Program-made: the position numbers and the translations under genes
Notes under the pieces: generated by a model
What the model was told of the DNA's origin: nothing
What the model saw: only the letters and a program-made list of their open reading frames with translations
The model's database searches: none
Shown: in pieces, positions 36,760 to 45,032 of the stretch
Position numbering within the stretch: position 1 is the stretch's first letter
How the letters are laid out: the number at the start of each line of letters is the position of its first letter
Assembly (NCBI RefSeq): GCF_004366795.1
Contig: NZ_SORF01000004.1
Coordinates: 1-64,000 of the forward strand
Source: Alicyclobacillus sacchari
GTDB lineage: Bacteria; Bacillota; Bacilli; Alicyclobacillales; Alicyclobacillaceae
Length of the DNA: 64,000 nucleotides
Direction of reading: 5' to 3'

Positions 36760-38039
36760 GCCTCATCCTTTCGCGTCAGGAAGTACAACGTGCTCATTTC
36801 GATAGCCTGTGCCACTTTGGCAATCTCATCGCGCGTAACCCGTTCGAGATCGATCAACAGCTCATCGATGTCACGCTGGCGCCCACACAAGATCCCTTGA
36901 TGATGCCAATTCGCAAGCGCCGCCGGTTGATCCAACAAGACCGTATATTGGTTGCACAGACTTCGGTACGTGTAAGCCAGCTCTTCGTCGGCAATCTTAC
37001 CATTTCTTATGTCGTCCAATTGTTGCTCGATGATCGTCAGCGCTTGTGCGCGTTTTTCAGGACTAATGCCGGTCATCACCGCGAGCATCCCCGTCGTCTG
37101 GTCCAAATGCGACCAGACAGTGTAAGCGAGCGAGTTCCGCTCACGCACATGAATAAACAGCTTGGAGTGCGCAAAGCCGCCAAATATGCCATTCATCATG
37201 AGCAACTGTGGATATTCCGGATCTGCGTAGCCAATGCCTGTTCTATATGCAAGGTCAAGCTGACTTTGGTGCACGTCATCGTACTCCGTGACCTCGCGAA
37301 CAGAACGATTCTCCAGTCGCGGAAGCACTTCCCGTTCTATGAGAGCCCCCGATCCACCGCCCATTTTCTCCGTCAACCGTTGTAACAACGCCGATCCCAC
37401 CGACTCAAAGTCGGCGAACGGCCCGACGATATAGGCATGTGCTTCGGCATGGTGTAGCAATTCTTCATACGCTGCAAACACCCGTGCGGCGTCGAGCTTT
37501 GGCAATTCCTCGGCAAATCCAAGGCGTGGCAATGCCGCGGGTGTACCTTCACAGGCAATCGCGAAGCACCGCTGCAAGGCGAAACTCATTTTTTCGTCCC
37601 GCGCGGCCTCGATTCGCCGTCGGTGCAAATCGAGTTCCCGTTGCACCAGAGCGTCATCAAAGCAACCGTGTCCCTCCGAGTGATCAAAGAGAACATCGCA
37701 TAGTAGGTCAACAGCGCGCTCTACCAATGAACCTTCCTCAACGAACGAAACGTCCGGAATACTCGCACTTACCTCGAGGATATGATAACCTCCGCGTTTA
37801 CCGAGCGAAGTGCGCACACTCGTTCCGTATAGATCATCACATGCAGTCGTCAAACTGCGGGTCGAAGGAAACTTATCCGTTCCATTCATCCACATGTGGG
37901 GCAATAGTGCATAGGCAGTCAGATGCTGTGCATCCATCCGAACGTGTAGGCGGATGCTTACTTCCTTTGTGCGAAATCCGGCATGAGGCAGCATGTGTAC
38001 GTGGCATCGCCCAGCGGATAGCTTTTGAAACGAATCCAC
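36756..38039 (-). CDS. ymfF: M16-like non-catalytic partner (YmfF-like)
   Basis: A 427-residue M16-fold protein. In place of HxxEH the corresponding helix reads YALLPHMWMNGTDKFPSTRS, so the zinc site is missing, as in YmfF-type partners. C-terminal half with FGGFAHSKLFIHVRERNSLAY is the conserved substrate-binding block. Start GTG at 38039, GGGAG 4-5 bases upstream. Likely to pair with the catalytic YmfH-like protein, with which it overlaps by 4 bases. Confidence 0.85.
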   Translation of the reverse strand: MDSFQKLSAGRCHVHMLPHAGFRTKEVSIRLHVRMDAQHLTAYALLPHMWMNGTDKFPSTRSLTTACDDLYGTSVRTSLGKRGGYHILEVSASIPDVSFVEEGSLVERAVDLLCDVLFDHSEGHGCFDDALVQRELDLHRRRIEAARDEKMSFALQRCFAIACEGTPAALPRLGFAEELPKLDAARVFAAYEELLHHAEAHAYIVGPFADFESVGSALLQRLTEKMGGGSGALIEREVLPRLENRSVREVTEYDDVHQSQLDLAYRTGIGYADPEYPQLLMMNGIFGGFAHSKLFIHVRERNSLAYTVWSHLDQTTGMLAVMTGISPEKRAQALTIIEQQLDDIRNGKIADEELAYTYRSLCNQYTVLLDQPAALANWHHQGILCGRQRDIDELLIDLERVTRDEIAKVAQAIEMSTLYFLTRKDEA

Positions 38040-38132
38040 ACGATCACTCCCATCACCCGCTCATCTTCCGTATTATACCCTACTGGAACCTCTTGCATGA
38101 CGAAACGGCGGCGGTCCCTGAACTGCATGCAG

Positions 38133-39431
38133 CTAGGACGTCGGTCTGACTCGCCGTTTCGCCGCCGATTCGCTCTGTTCGTCTTCTCTAAACGAGGCCG
38201 CAAACGTTCCGGTCCTTCGTCTGAACACGCGCCGCTCCACCTGCCATACTAGGGCAACAGTCGCTAACTGAACGAGACCCAGACCAAAAGACAAGAAACT
38301 CAGCCCACGGACGGCCTGTGGCGATTGGTGACGACAGATGAGGATGAACAAGATGGTTCCAGCGATTCGCCCGGCATTTTCGAACCACTCACGCACAACA
38401 ATATGTGTCGTGCTCGGAACCTCATGCCCCGCGATTTCGTCCATCACATCATAGACATAACCCTGCAACGGCACGAGGAAAAACGGCAAGGTTGCCGATG
38501 TGACGCAGCCGTATAAGATAATCGTCCAAGGGCGGATCGGCAACAGAAAAAGACAAGCTGCACAGGCCATGCCTACAGCTCCCGCAACGAGCAACCGCCA
38601 ACGAAAACGGCCAGAGAAACGCCCCGCAAAGAAGAATGCGGCGAACGACAACGCACCTTGCAGCAGCAAAAATTCGCCCAACTTCATTTCACTGCCGGTT
38701 GCGACGTAGACGAGCAATCCAATCAAAAACATAAACACGCCTTCACGAATTCCGTACAGCGACGAGGCAATCAGGATTTTGCGCCAGGGACGCCGCCGTA
38801 AAGCGCGAAACCCGAAGAACAGACGCAGGTCAGGCAGGCCTTGGCTATGTAATCGAAAACTGAGCAGCGTTGCCGCGATAAATAGAGCAAATGAAATCCC
38901 AAACACGACGTGGTATCCGGTGAGACCGCCAAAAAATGCGTCTTCACGGCTGATTAAAAGGCCAGCGACAGGTGGCGCGACGACATTGGCAACAGACGTC
39001 AACACGCCGAATATGCCAAAGAATGGTTCATGCCCCTTCTTGTCTGTGTACTCGATACTTAAAACATCAAACGCAAGCCAGTAAAAACCTTCTGCAACGC
39101 CTGTTAACAAGCCAAGCAATTCTGGCATGTGTGCAGCCTGCTCGCCGACCATCAGCGTGACGGCATAAAAAACGGCATGTAGAATGATGCCGATGCGCAA
39201 GGCCATGGCTGTCGACGTCTTCCGCGCCACCCAAGCGGCCACGACAAACGTGAACGGCAATGATATGAATACCAATAAGTTGTACCATGCAATAGCAGCA
39301 AACGAATGATCGACCTTGAAGAGAAAAATGTTGACGAATGTGTTGGACAAGCCAATGGATAAATGAAAGAAGCCGCTGACGACAAGCAGCCACCAAGCCA
39401 TGGTCGGCAGTTTAAACGGCTGGCGATGCAT
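38133..39431 (-). CDS. MFS transporter of unknown substrate
   Basis: A 432-residue membrane protein with about 12 hydrophobic segments in two halves. The MFS loop motif is weak (WVARKTSTAMALRIG), and the helix VAEGFYWLAFDVLSIEYTDKKG is characteristic of a Bacillus exporter group (YfmI/YxiO-like) whose substrate I do not know. ATG at 39431 has AAGGGGG 6 bases upstream; the frame is open to 39593 without a site. C-terminal tail is Arg/Glu-rich. It lies 93 bases upstream of the M16 pair and is divergent from the endonuclease IV gene (220-base gap with no other gene). Confidence 0.78.
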   Translation of the reverse strand: MHRQPFKLPTMAWWLLVVSGFFHLSIGLSNTFVNIFLFKVDHSFAAIAWYNLLVFISLPFTFVVAAWVARKTSTAMALRIGIILHAVFYAVTLMVGEQAAHMPELLGLLTGVAEGFYWLAFDVLSIEYTDKKGHEPFFGIFGVLTSVANVVAPPVAGLLISREDAFFGGLTGYHVVFGISFALFIAATLLSFRLHSQGLPDLRLFFGFRALRRRPWRKILIASSLYGIREGVFMFLIGLLVYVATGSEMKLGEFLLLQGALSFAAFFFAGRFSGRFRWRLLVAGAVGMACAACLFLLPIRPWTIILYGCVTSATLPFFLVPLQGYVYDVMDEIAGHEVPSTTHIVVREWFENAGRIAGTILFILICRHQSPQAVRGLSFLSFGLGLVQLATVALVWQVERRVFRRRTGTFAASFREDEQSESAAKRRVRPTS

Positions 39432-39651
39432 GGCAATCCCCCTTGCTGCGGCACATCTGCGTCTTCCGCATGCCTGCGGCGCGCACCGTGGCATGAGTTT
39501 TGGTATGCAAATTTGCTTACGGCAACAACATGCTGCCTGCGGAACTGTAGTATGAGTCAAACCCGATTGAATGATGTGAACCACCTGTTGCATGGAGACG
39601 GAATACGGCCTGTGTTACGATGGTGGACATAGCATATCCGGAGGGACACAG

Positions 39652-40494
39652 ATGACGGTGAATTACGATCATATCCTGCTTGGTGCGAACGTCTCCATCG
39701 CGAAGACGGGTCTGCTTGCTGCGGTCGAGGAAACCATTTCGTATGGTGCGAACACCTTCATGATTTACACACGCAGCAATCGCGGTGGGAAGGCTCGTCC
39801 CATTGAGCAATTCCATCGCGATGAAGCCACTGCGTTGATGCAGCAACACGGCATTGTCGATCCAGTGGTGCACCTGTCATATTTGGTCAATCTTGCAAGC
39901 CCCAAGCCCGAAACACGAGGCTATGGCATTGACGTGTTGCGTGAGGAAATTGGGCGCGTGGAATATCTGGGCATCCGCTATATCGTGATGCATCCCGGCT
40001 CACACGTCGGGGAAGGTGAGGATTTCGCCATTCGGCAGATTTCCGACGCTCTCAATGAAATCCTCACTGGCCACGAAAAACTGTGGATTTGTCTCGAAAC
40101 GATGGCAGGGGACGGATCGAAAGTGGGAAACAGTCTTGAGGAGATTGCGGCCATTATCGATCGCGTTCAAAACCAGGACAAACTCGCTGTCTGCATCGAT
40201 ACGTGCCACAATTACGCGTTTGGCTACGATGTGGTGAATGACTTCGATGGCTTTCTGGAGACATTTGACCGCGTGATCGGCCTCGAGCGTTTGAAGGTCG
40301 TCCATATAAACGACTCGAAGAACCCGTTTGGCTCGCGCAAGGACCGCCATGCCAACGTCGGCGAAGGCACGCTGGGGGCAGAAGCCATCAAGCGCATCGT
40401 GCATCACCCGCAATTGCGCGGTATTCCGCAGATTCTCGAGACCCCGAACGGAAAGTACAAAGAGGAAATTGATTTTTTGCTGGACAGGATCTGA
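39652..40494 (+). CDS. nfo: Deoxyribonuclease IV (AP endonuclease)
   Basis: A 280-residue TIM-barrel endonuclease that nicks DNA 5' of abasic sites during base excision repair. The trinuclear zinc ligands are visible in order: VVHLSYLVNLASP, VMHPGSHVGEG, WICLETMAG, CIDTCHNYAFGYD, VVHINDSKNPFGSRKDRHANVG (split: HINDSK and DRHANVGEG) and ILETPNG. ATG at 39652 has GGAGGG 6 bases upstream. A terminator follows the stop. No SOS box is evident near its start. Confidence 0.95.
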   Translation: MTVNYDHILLGANVSIAKTGLLAAVEETISYGANTFMIYTRSNRGGKARPIEQFHRDEATALMQQHGIVDPVVHLSYLVNLASPKPETRGYGIDVLREEIGRVEYLGIRYIVMHPGSHVGEGEDFAIRQISDALNEILTGHEKLWICLETMAGDGSKVGNSLEEIAAIIDRVQNQDKLAVCIDTCHNYAFGYDVVNDFDGFLETFDRVIGLERLKVVHINDSKNPFGSRKDRHANVGEGTLGAEAIKRIVHHPQLRGIPQILETPNGKYKEEIDFLLDRI

Positions 40495-40499
40495 AGCTA

Positions 40500-40530
40500 A
40501 GGCCGCTTGAAACAACCAGCGGCCTTTCCT
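40500..40530 (+). terminator. Rho-independent terminator after nfo
   Basis: AGGCCGCT (40500-40507) pairs with AGCGGCCT (40518-40525) around a 10-base loop, followed by TTCCTCT. It lies in the 36-base gap between nfo and the convergent MazG-like gene and may serve both. Confidence 0.7.
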
Positions 40531-40836
40531 CTACAAATACCCCTTCTGCTTCAGCTTCTCAATATGCTTGTCCATTTCGGCTTCCATGTCGATGCCATAG
40601 AGGTCTTCGATCACGAACATCATCGACGTAGCAGTCTGAGCGACATCGAGCAGTTCACTGACAATAGCCCGTACGACTTCTTCATCCGGCTTACGATCCT
40701 GCTCTCCGGACAAGCCCCGAAACTTTCCGATGGCCTGGGCAAGTTCGCCGACTTCTTCTGTAATTTTCAACATTGTCGATTCAAGGGTTGGCGTTAGCCT
40801 TCCCAATCTCGGCAAAGAAATGGTCTTTCGTTCCAC
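40531..40836 (-). CDS. MazG-like nucleotide pyrophosphohydrolase
   Basis: A 101-residue all-alpha MazG-like protein. The metal-binding pattern is EEVGELAQAIGKF followed by ELLDVAQTATSMMFVIED (EExxE...ExxD), which hydrolyses nucleoside triphosphates to monophosphates, often for house-cleaning of damaged dNTPs. Start GTG at 40836 has GGGAG 9 bases upstream; longer open codons overlap the aminotransferase gene. It follows that gene by 22 bases. Confidence 0.82.
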   Translation of the reverse strand: MERKTISLPRLGRLTPTLESTMLKITEEVGELAQAIGKFRGLSGEQDRKPDEEVVRAIVSELLDVAQTATSMMFVIEDLYGIDMEAEMDKHIEKLKQKGYL

Positions 40837-40858
40837 CCGACTCTTCTCCCTACCTAAG

Positions 40859-41782
40859 TCACCTATCGGATTTGGCAAACGTCGCGATCGCGTCGGCAAA
40901 CGCCGACTGCAAACGGCCGACCAGCGAGAGATCACGCGCCTCCCACGCCACCTGACATTTATCCGCAGAAAGCTGTTGTAACCCAGTTACGTCTGGTAAA
41001 GATACATACGGTACATCGGGATGCGTCAACACGCGGTGGATCGGGAATACTTCGGTCAACGTGCCAGTAATAAAGATACCATCGACGGTGGCCAAATCTT
41101 TGGCGGGCAATTTGGTCTCTCGCACAGGAATGCCCAATCGATCGGCAAGCTGAATCACAAAACGGCGCGTAATACCGTTTAGGATATAACGATCCGCCGG
41201 CGCGGTGATCAACTGGTTGTCACGAACAAACCACAGGTTGGAACTTGCAGACTCAATCATGGCTCCGTCGCGGACCAACAACGCCTCATCGGCACCCATG
41301 TCGTGCGCTGTCTGTTTTGCCAGAATGTTGGGCAACAAGTTGATGGTTTTGATCCAAGCGTTTGCCCAGCGCTCATCGGCCATCATCAGCAACGTACCTG
41401 GTTCCTTGGCTATCTGCGATGCTACCGGTCGTACGGTGGCACTCACATTAGCCTTGACGGCGGGATTGGGAAACAAATGGTTGCGGATGGCCGAACCACG
41501 CGTAATCTGAAGGTAAATGGAAGCCTCCAGTTCCCCACTCTCGACAATGAGTCGTTCAATGAGTGTCGCACACTCGTCCTTGGTGAACGGCGGGGCGATG
41601 CGAATGGCTTGAAGGCTCATCCACAAGCGATCCAAATGCCAATCAAGTAAAAATGCTCGCCCGCCATAGCAGCGAATCACCTCATACACGCCATCGCCAA
41701 ATTGGTGGCCGCGTTCATCCAATGGTACGATCCCGCTGTTTGGAGTCACAAACTGACCATTGTAGTACCCGACGATAGGCAC
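40859..41782 (-). CDS. dat: Class IV aminotransferase, D-amino acid aminotransferase-like
   Basis: A 307-residue fold-type IV PLP enzyme. N-terminal YYNGQFVTPNSGIVPLDERG and HQFGDGVYEVIRCY, PLP Lys in WIKTINLLPNILAK, and the C-terminal ESASSNLWFV and ITGTLTEVFPIHRV match Bacillus Dat, which makes D-Glu and D-Ala from keto acids. A branched-chain or 4-amino-4-deoxychorismate role is less likely. Start GTG at 41782 follows GAGGG by about 7 bases; a TTG at 41800 is possible. It diverges from the HIT gene. Confidence 0.85.
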   Translation of the reverse strand: MPIVGYYNGQFVTPNSGIVPLDERGHQFGDGVYEVIRCYGGRAFLLDWHLDRLWMSLQAIRIAPPFTKDECATLIERLIVESGELEASIYLQITRGSAIRNHLFPNPAVKANVSATVRPVASQIAKEPGTLLMMADERWANAWIKTINLLPNILAKQTAHDMGADEALLVRDGAMIESASSNLWFVRDNQLITAPADRYILNGITRRFVIQLADRLGIPVRETKLPAKDLATVDGIFITGTLTEVFPIHRVLTHPDVPYVSLPDVTGLQQLSADKCQVAWEARDLSLVGRLQSAFADAIATFAKSDR

Positions 41783-41896
41783 GTAGCATCCCTCTTCCAA
41801 CGCAAATTTTCATCATTATACCATCGCGTGATCGTGGTGACGAAAGATTCGATGTATAATTCATATGTGAGGACAAATGGAAGGAGGGCGTCATCT

Positions 41897-42241
41897 TTGG
41901 AGAACTGCTTGTTTTGCCAGATTATCGCGGGTGAAATTCCGTCGCAGAAAGTGTATGAAGACAAGTTCGTCTATGCATTTCAAGACATTCGCCCGCAGGC
42001 GCCGGTACATATTTTGGTAATTCCTAAGCGGCACATTTCGTCCGCACAAAGTGTTTTAGGCACAGACGGCGAGATCCTTGGTCATTTGCACACCATCATT
42101 CCGCAAATTGCAGAAAGCGCTGGCATTGCAGAAACAGGATACCGCGTTGTGACCAATGTCGGGCGTCACGGCCAACAAACCGTGCCACACCTACACTACC
42201 ACATACTAGGTGGTCGGCAGTTAGGATGGCCGCCAGGTTAA
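41897..42241 (+). CDS. HIT family nucleotide hydrolase (HinT-like)
   Basis: A 114-residue protein with CLFCQIIAGEIPSQKVYED at the N-terminus and the histidine triad VPHLHYHILGGRQLGWPPG at the C-terminus, typical of HinT purine nucleoside phosphoramidases. Start TTG at 41897 has AGGAGG 9 bases upstream; the upstream codons of this frame belong to the divergent control region. The stop overlaps that of the convergent OsmC-type gene by 4 bases. Confidence 0.93.
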   Translation: MENCLFCQIIAGEIPSQKVYEDKFVYAFQDIRPQAPVHILVIPKRHISSAQSVLGTDGEILGHLHTIIPQIAESAGIAETGYRVVTNVGRHGQQTVPHLHYHILGGRQLGWPPG

Positions 42242-42699
42242 TCTGGCTGGCCGTCCGCCTGTCCAATCACATCAAGTGGTGGAATATCTGAACCGTTCAA
42301 CACGAGATGCGGGATCACTTCAGCGCGTACGGTCGCAATCGCAGAACAGTATTTTTCTTCGCTGAGTCGGATTGCGCGCCAAGCTTTCGCTGCGGGGACT
42401 TCGCCCGTCATGTGATATGTCAGATGAATGCGCGTAAAAGCTTGCGGATATTCCTCCCTGCGCTCGCCCACAGCCTCGATTTCCAATCCCTCAAGAGGGA
42501 CGCGCATCCTTTCTAAAATCATCGCGATATCAATACCTGTGCACCCCACCACCCCCATCAAGAGCAGTTCCATGGGGCGGTTACCCTGTCCCGTACCGCC
42601 TTCTTCCTTGCGAGCATCCATGTAAATGGTGTTGCCAGATGGCCCATCGGCCTGAAAGTGGCGTTGTCCAAGCCACTTGCTCGTAACCTTCATCTCCAT
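42238..42699 (-). CDS. OsmC family protein
   Basis: A 153-residue OsmC/Ohr-fold protein. The catalytic Cys motifs are VGCTGIDIAMILERMR and SEEKYCSAIATV. NRPMELLLMGVVGCTG is the usual active-site lead. The YhfA-like subgroup includes hydroperoxide reductases of poorly defined substrate. ATG at 42699 has GGGGAGGGG 7 bases upstream. Position beside a HIT gene has no clear functional meaning. Confidence 0.88.
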   Translation of the reverse strand: MEMKVTSKWLGQRHFQADGPSGNTIYMDARKEEGGTGQGNRPMELLLMGVVGCTGIDIAMILERMRVPLEGLEIEAVGERREEYPQAFTRIHLTYHMTGEVPAAKAWRAIRLSEEKYCSAIATVRAEVIPHLVLNGSDIPPLDVIGQADGQPD

Positions 42700-42747
42700 A
42701 TTGCGTCCCCTCCCCGCCACTATTGTACCAGCGGTACAGTTTGCGCG

Positions 42748-43107
42748 TCACTGTTCCCCATCGACAGTCATCGTTCCTTGCATACCTGGTTCCGGTACGC
42801 CCTGTCGATCCGAATAATAGCGAAAATGCCCCGTTTTGTCGGGAACGAACGACACGTCAACAGATTCACCGGGGTTGAGGTTCTGTGTGAAGATGTAGAA
42901 ATCGGGTATGACAAAATTGTGAACCTGCGTTCCTTCATTTCGAACGCTAATTTGTACGGTCGTTCCCTTATCCACATCGATTGCGCTCGGCAGGATTTGC
43001 CCGTCCCGCAATGTGACCTGAATAGGGGCCGCCGCCACGACATTCAGCCAACCAGCTGCCCCTAAACTCACCGCGGTCACCAATACTGTTTGATACAATG
43101 CGCGCAT
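42748..43107 (-). CDS. Exported cupredoxin-fold protein without the copper-site Cys
   Basis: A 119-residue exported protein: signal peptide about residues 1-27 ending VVAAAP. The following beta sandwich has a His in TQVHNFVIPDF and the C-terminal loop GHFRYYSDRQGVPEPGMQG. In blue copper proteins that loop carries Cys, His and Met; here only Met is obvious and Cys is absent (YYS). A His/Met-only or structural site is therefore likely. ATG at 43107 has AGGAGG 5-10 bases upstream, and a perfect palindrome lies directly before it. Confidence 0.7.
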   Translation of the reverse strand: MRALYQTVLVTAVSLGAAGWLNVVAAAPIQVTLRDGQILPSAIDVDKGTTVQISVRNEGTQVHNFVIPDFYIFTQNLNPGESVDVSFVPDKTGHFRYYSDRQGVPEPGMQGTMTVDGEQ

Positions 43108-43120
43108 CGTCTTCCTCCTG

Positions 43121-43138
43121 CTTTTGATCTATCAAAAG
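43121..43138. promoter_or_regulatory. 18-bp palindrome upstream of the cupredoxin gene
   Basis: CTTTTGAT-CT-ATCAAAAG is an inverted repeat with perfect 8-base arms and a 2-base centre, lying directly upstream of the ribosome binding site of the cupredoxin gene (minus strand). The position suits a repressor operator near the start of transcription. The cognate regulator is not encoded nearby and I cannot name it. Confidence 0.5.
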
Positions 43139-43200
43139 TAGGTTGACGAATCGTCGAACGAATTATTCCCTTTTGCAACATAAAAACCAATCATGTCCAC

Positions 43201-43764
43201 TCACGTTACGTGAAATAGGGCTTGTTGCAGACATGCAAATGTAACTCCGGTGGTCGATCCGCCAATCGCTCCGACGACAACATCACTGACATGGTGCAAT
43301 CCGCAGTACGCCCGAGCGATGGCCAACCAAATGGCCAAGCCCAATAATAGTGGAAAGTAGGGGCCAAGGTGATAGGCTCCGATGGCAAGTGCGAAACCTC
43401 CGGCCGCGTGATTACTTGGAAACGAATCACCCGGTTCATGCCAAAGCAATGGCTGCCATGGTTCCTCGTCAAAAGGTCTTGGGCGCCTAACGAGACGACT
43501 CACGGGCTCATGGAGGACTCGTACCATCACTGCGGATAGGATCGCACTGGCGGCACTCGTGACAGCTGTCATGCGCAACCCAGGATAGGCAAAGCCAGTG
43601 GAGCCCATGACGAGAATCATGAGGATGACGAGCGGTGTGTATTTGGCGCTAGTAATCATCGCGGAGTCAAACGCATAAGAGCAGCCCCACCTGGCTTCGA
43701 TCCATTTCATGACCTTCGTGTCGACTTGTTCAATGTGCCTCCATACGGTCATGACTCGTCCCAT
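43201..43764 (-). CDS. PAP2 family membrane phosphatase
   Basis: A 187-residue membrane phosphatase of the PAP2/undecaprenyl-pyrophosphatase type. The tripartite signature is complete: RLVRRPRPFDEEPW, DSFPSNHAAGGFAL and RAYCGLHHVSDVVVG. About 5 membrane segments. Likely substrate is a lipid phosphate or pyrophosphate. ATG at 43764 has AAGGAG 5 bases upstream within the end of the phospholipase D-like gene; the two overlap by 16 bases and are co-translated. Confidence 0.88.
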   Translation of the reverse strand: MGRVMTVWRHIEQVDTKVMKWIEARWGCSYAFDSAMITSAKYTPLVILMILVMGSTGFAYPGLRMTAVTSAASAILSAVMVRVLHEPVSRLVRRPRPFDEEPWQPLLWHEPGDSFPSNHAAGGFALAIGAYHLGPYFPLLLGLAIWLAIARAYCGLHHVSDVVVGAIGGSTTGVTFACLQQALFHVT

Positions 43765-44873
43765 TGTTTCTCCTTCTCAGTCATCGGATAGTTAGTCCCT
43801 CGAGCAAGCTGAGCGTGCAAATCACCCGTAAGTGCCTGTGAAAACGCCGGTACATTCGTCAACCATAGGTCTGCCTCGTGATTGTAAGTGTACGCCTGGC
43901 GGCTGAAGTTGGCACTTCCGATGATAAACACACGTCCTCCGTCGACGTCGAGAATCTTTGCGTGCATCAACTCTCCCTGGTAGGGTCGATAATATCGTAT
44001 CAAAGCGCCTGCACTCTGCAACTCAGAAACCGCCTTACGGTTGTAAGTTTGGGAAGGATCGACAAGAACCGACACCTGTACACCGCGCGCCAGAGCGCTA
44101 TGTAATGCGGCAATCACGTCGGCATCCGACAAATCAAATGCCTCCAGGTCGATCTCGCGACGCGCTTGCCCAATCGCATCGACCACCGCCTCGCCTATCC
44201 GACGATCGACGAGCAGCGGCTGTGGAAAGCTGGGGGTTTCTACGACTTGGCCGGAAGCACGTGCGAAGTCCCACTCGAAAAGTTCCTCAAATCTTTGGCT
44301 TTGCCCTGGAATGTAGACGGATGCGTCATTGTTGTTCCAACTGGCCTGCCCATAGTTCATGCCACCGAGTAACACATTGTTGTCCACGATTAACATTTTG
44401 ACGTGATCAATCCCCTGCTTAATCTGGATTTGCTCGACCGGAATGCCGTCTTTTTGTAGAGCGGGCACGGCTATGGTGGTTGAGTGTGGTTCGGTGCTGT
44501 CGACGACGACACGGACGTCGACGCCTCGTCGATGTGCGTCTGCGAGGGCTTGAAGAATGTCCGAATCTGACAACTCGTATATGTCAAGATGCACTTCGCG
44601 TCGACTGGCCCGAATCATCTGTAAAGCTTTCTGTTTAATGTCCGGCCCCCACAACAATTCCATCCCGTTCTGAGCGTATGCAGGCTTCGGAAGCGTGTCC
44701 TGCGGATTGCCGCTTCCAAACGGCAGGATCCCGCAGCCGGTTAAACCAAGGCTGAGCGAGATGATGGTTGATGTCAACCAGTGGTGTTTTGTCGCGATAC
44801 GCCGGACGCGCCCGGTATGTGTGCGACGCCCTTCGTCGATTCCGCAATATACAGGCTGTAGAAATTCATCCAT
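43749..44873 (-). CDS. Phospholipase D-like lipoprotein (cardiolipin synthase-related)
   Basis: A 374-residue exported protein with two HKD domains: HVKMLIVDNNVLLGGMN (first) and HAKILDVDGGRVFIIGSANF (second), the paired active site of phospholipase D enzymes. A lipobox LGLTGC places the mature protein, starting at about Cys47, on the outer face of the membrane. The N-terminal region before the hydrophobic core is unusually long (about 30 residues, basic). ATG at 44873 has GGAGGG 7 bases upstream. Coupled with a PAP2 phosphatase, it suggests extracellular phospholipid turnover. Could be an endonuclease of the Nuc family instead. Confidence 0.82.
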   Translation of the reverse strand: MDEFLQPVYCGIDEGRRTHTGRVRRIATKHHWLTSTIISLSLGLTGCGILPFGSGNPQDTLPKPAYAQNGMELLWGPDIKQKALQMIRASRREVHLDIYELSDSDILQALADAHRRGVDVRVVVDSTEPHSTTIAVPALQKDGIPVEQIQIKQGIDHVKMLIVDNNVLLGGMNYGQASWNNNDASVYIPGQSQRFEELFEWDFARASGQVVETPSFPQPLLVDRRIGEAVVDAIGQARREIDLEAFDLSDADVIAALHSALARGVQVSVLVDPSQTYNRKAVSELQSAGALIRYYRPYQGELMHAKILDVDGGRVFIIGSANFSRQAYTYNHEADLWLTNVPAFSQALTGDLHAQLARGTNYPMTEKEKQWDES

Positions 44874-44946
44874 GTCCAATCCCTCCATCGCAAACGGATG
44901 GATGATGAATTCCCCTCAAAGAATCCAAAACCTGTTTTCAATACAA

Positions 44947-44989
44947 TATACATACAAAATGAGAAGTCTGTGATCCTTTTGTATATACG
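44947..44989. promoter_or_regulatory. Inverted repeat between dnaE2 and the PLD-like gene
   Basis: TATACATACAAAA (44947-44959) and TTTTGTATATACG (44977-44989) form an inverted repeat with a perfect 8-base core (ATACAAAA / TTTTGTAT) separated by 17 bases. It lies about 75 bases upstream of the PLD-like start and downstream of the dnaE2 stop. A regulator operator or a bidirectional terminator are both possible; the A/T-rich arms argue against a strong terminator. Confidence 0.35.
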
Positions 44990-45032
44990 ACGCCTGAGCC
45001 CAGCTTTGACACCTATCTTGACACGTCACCCA

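Noticed and set aside
42748-43107. Plastocyanin-like blue copper protein
   Set aside because: The essential Cys ligand is missing from the C-terminal loop.
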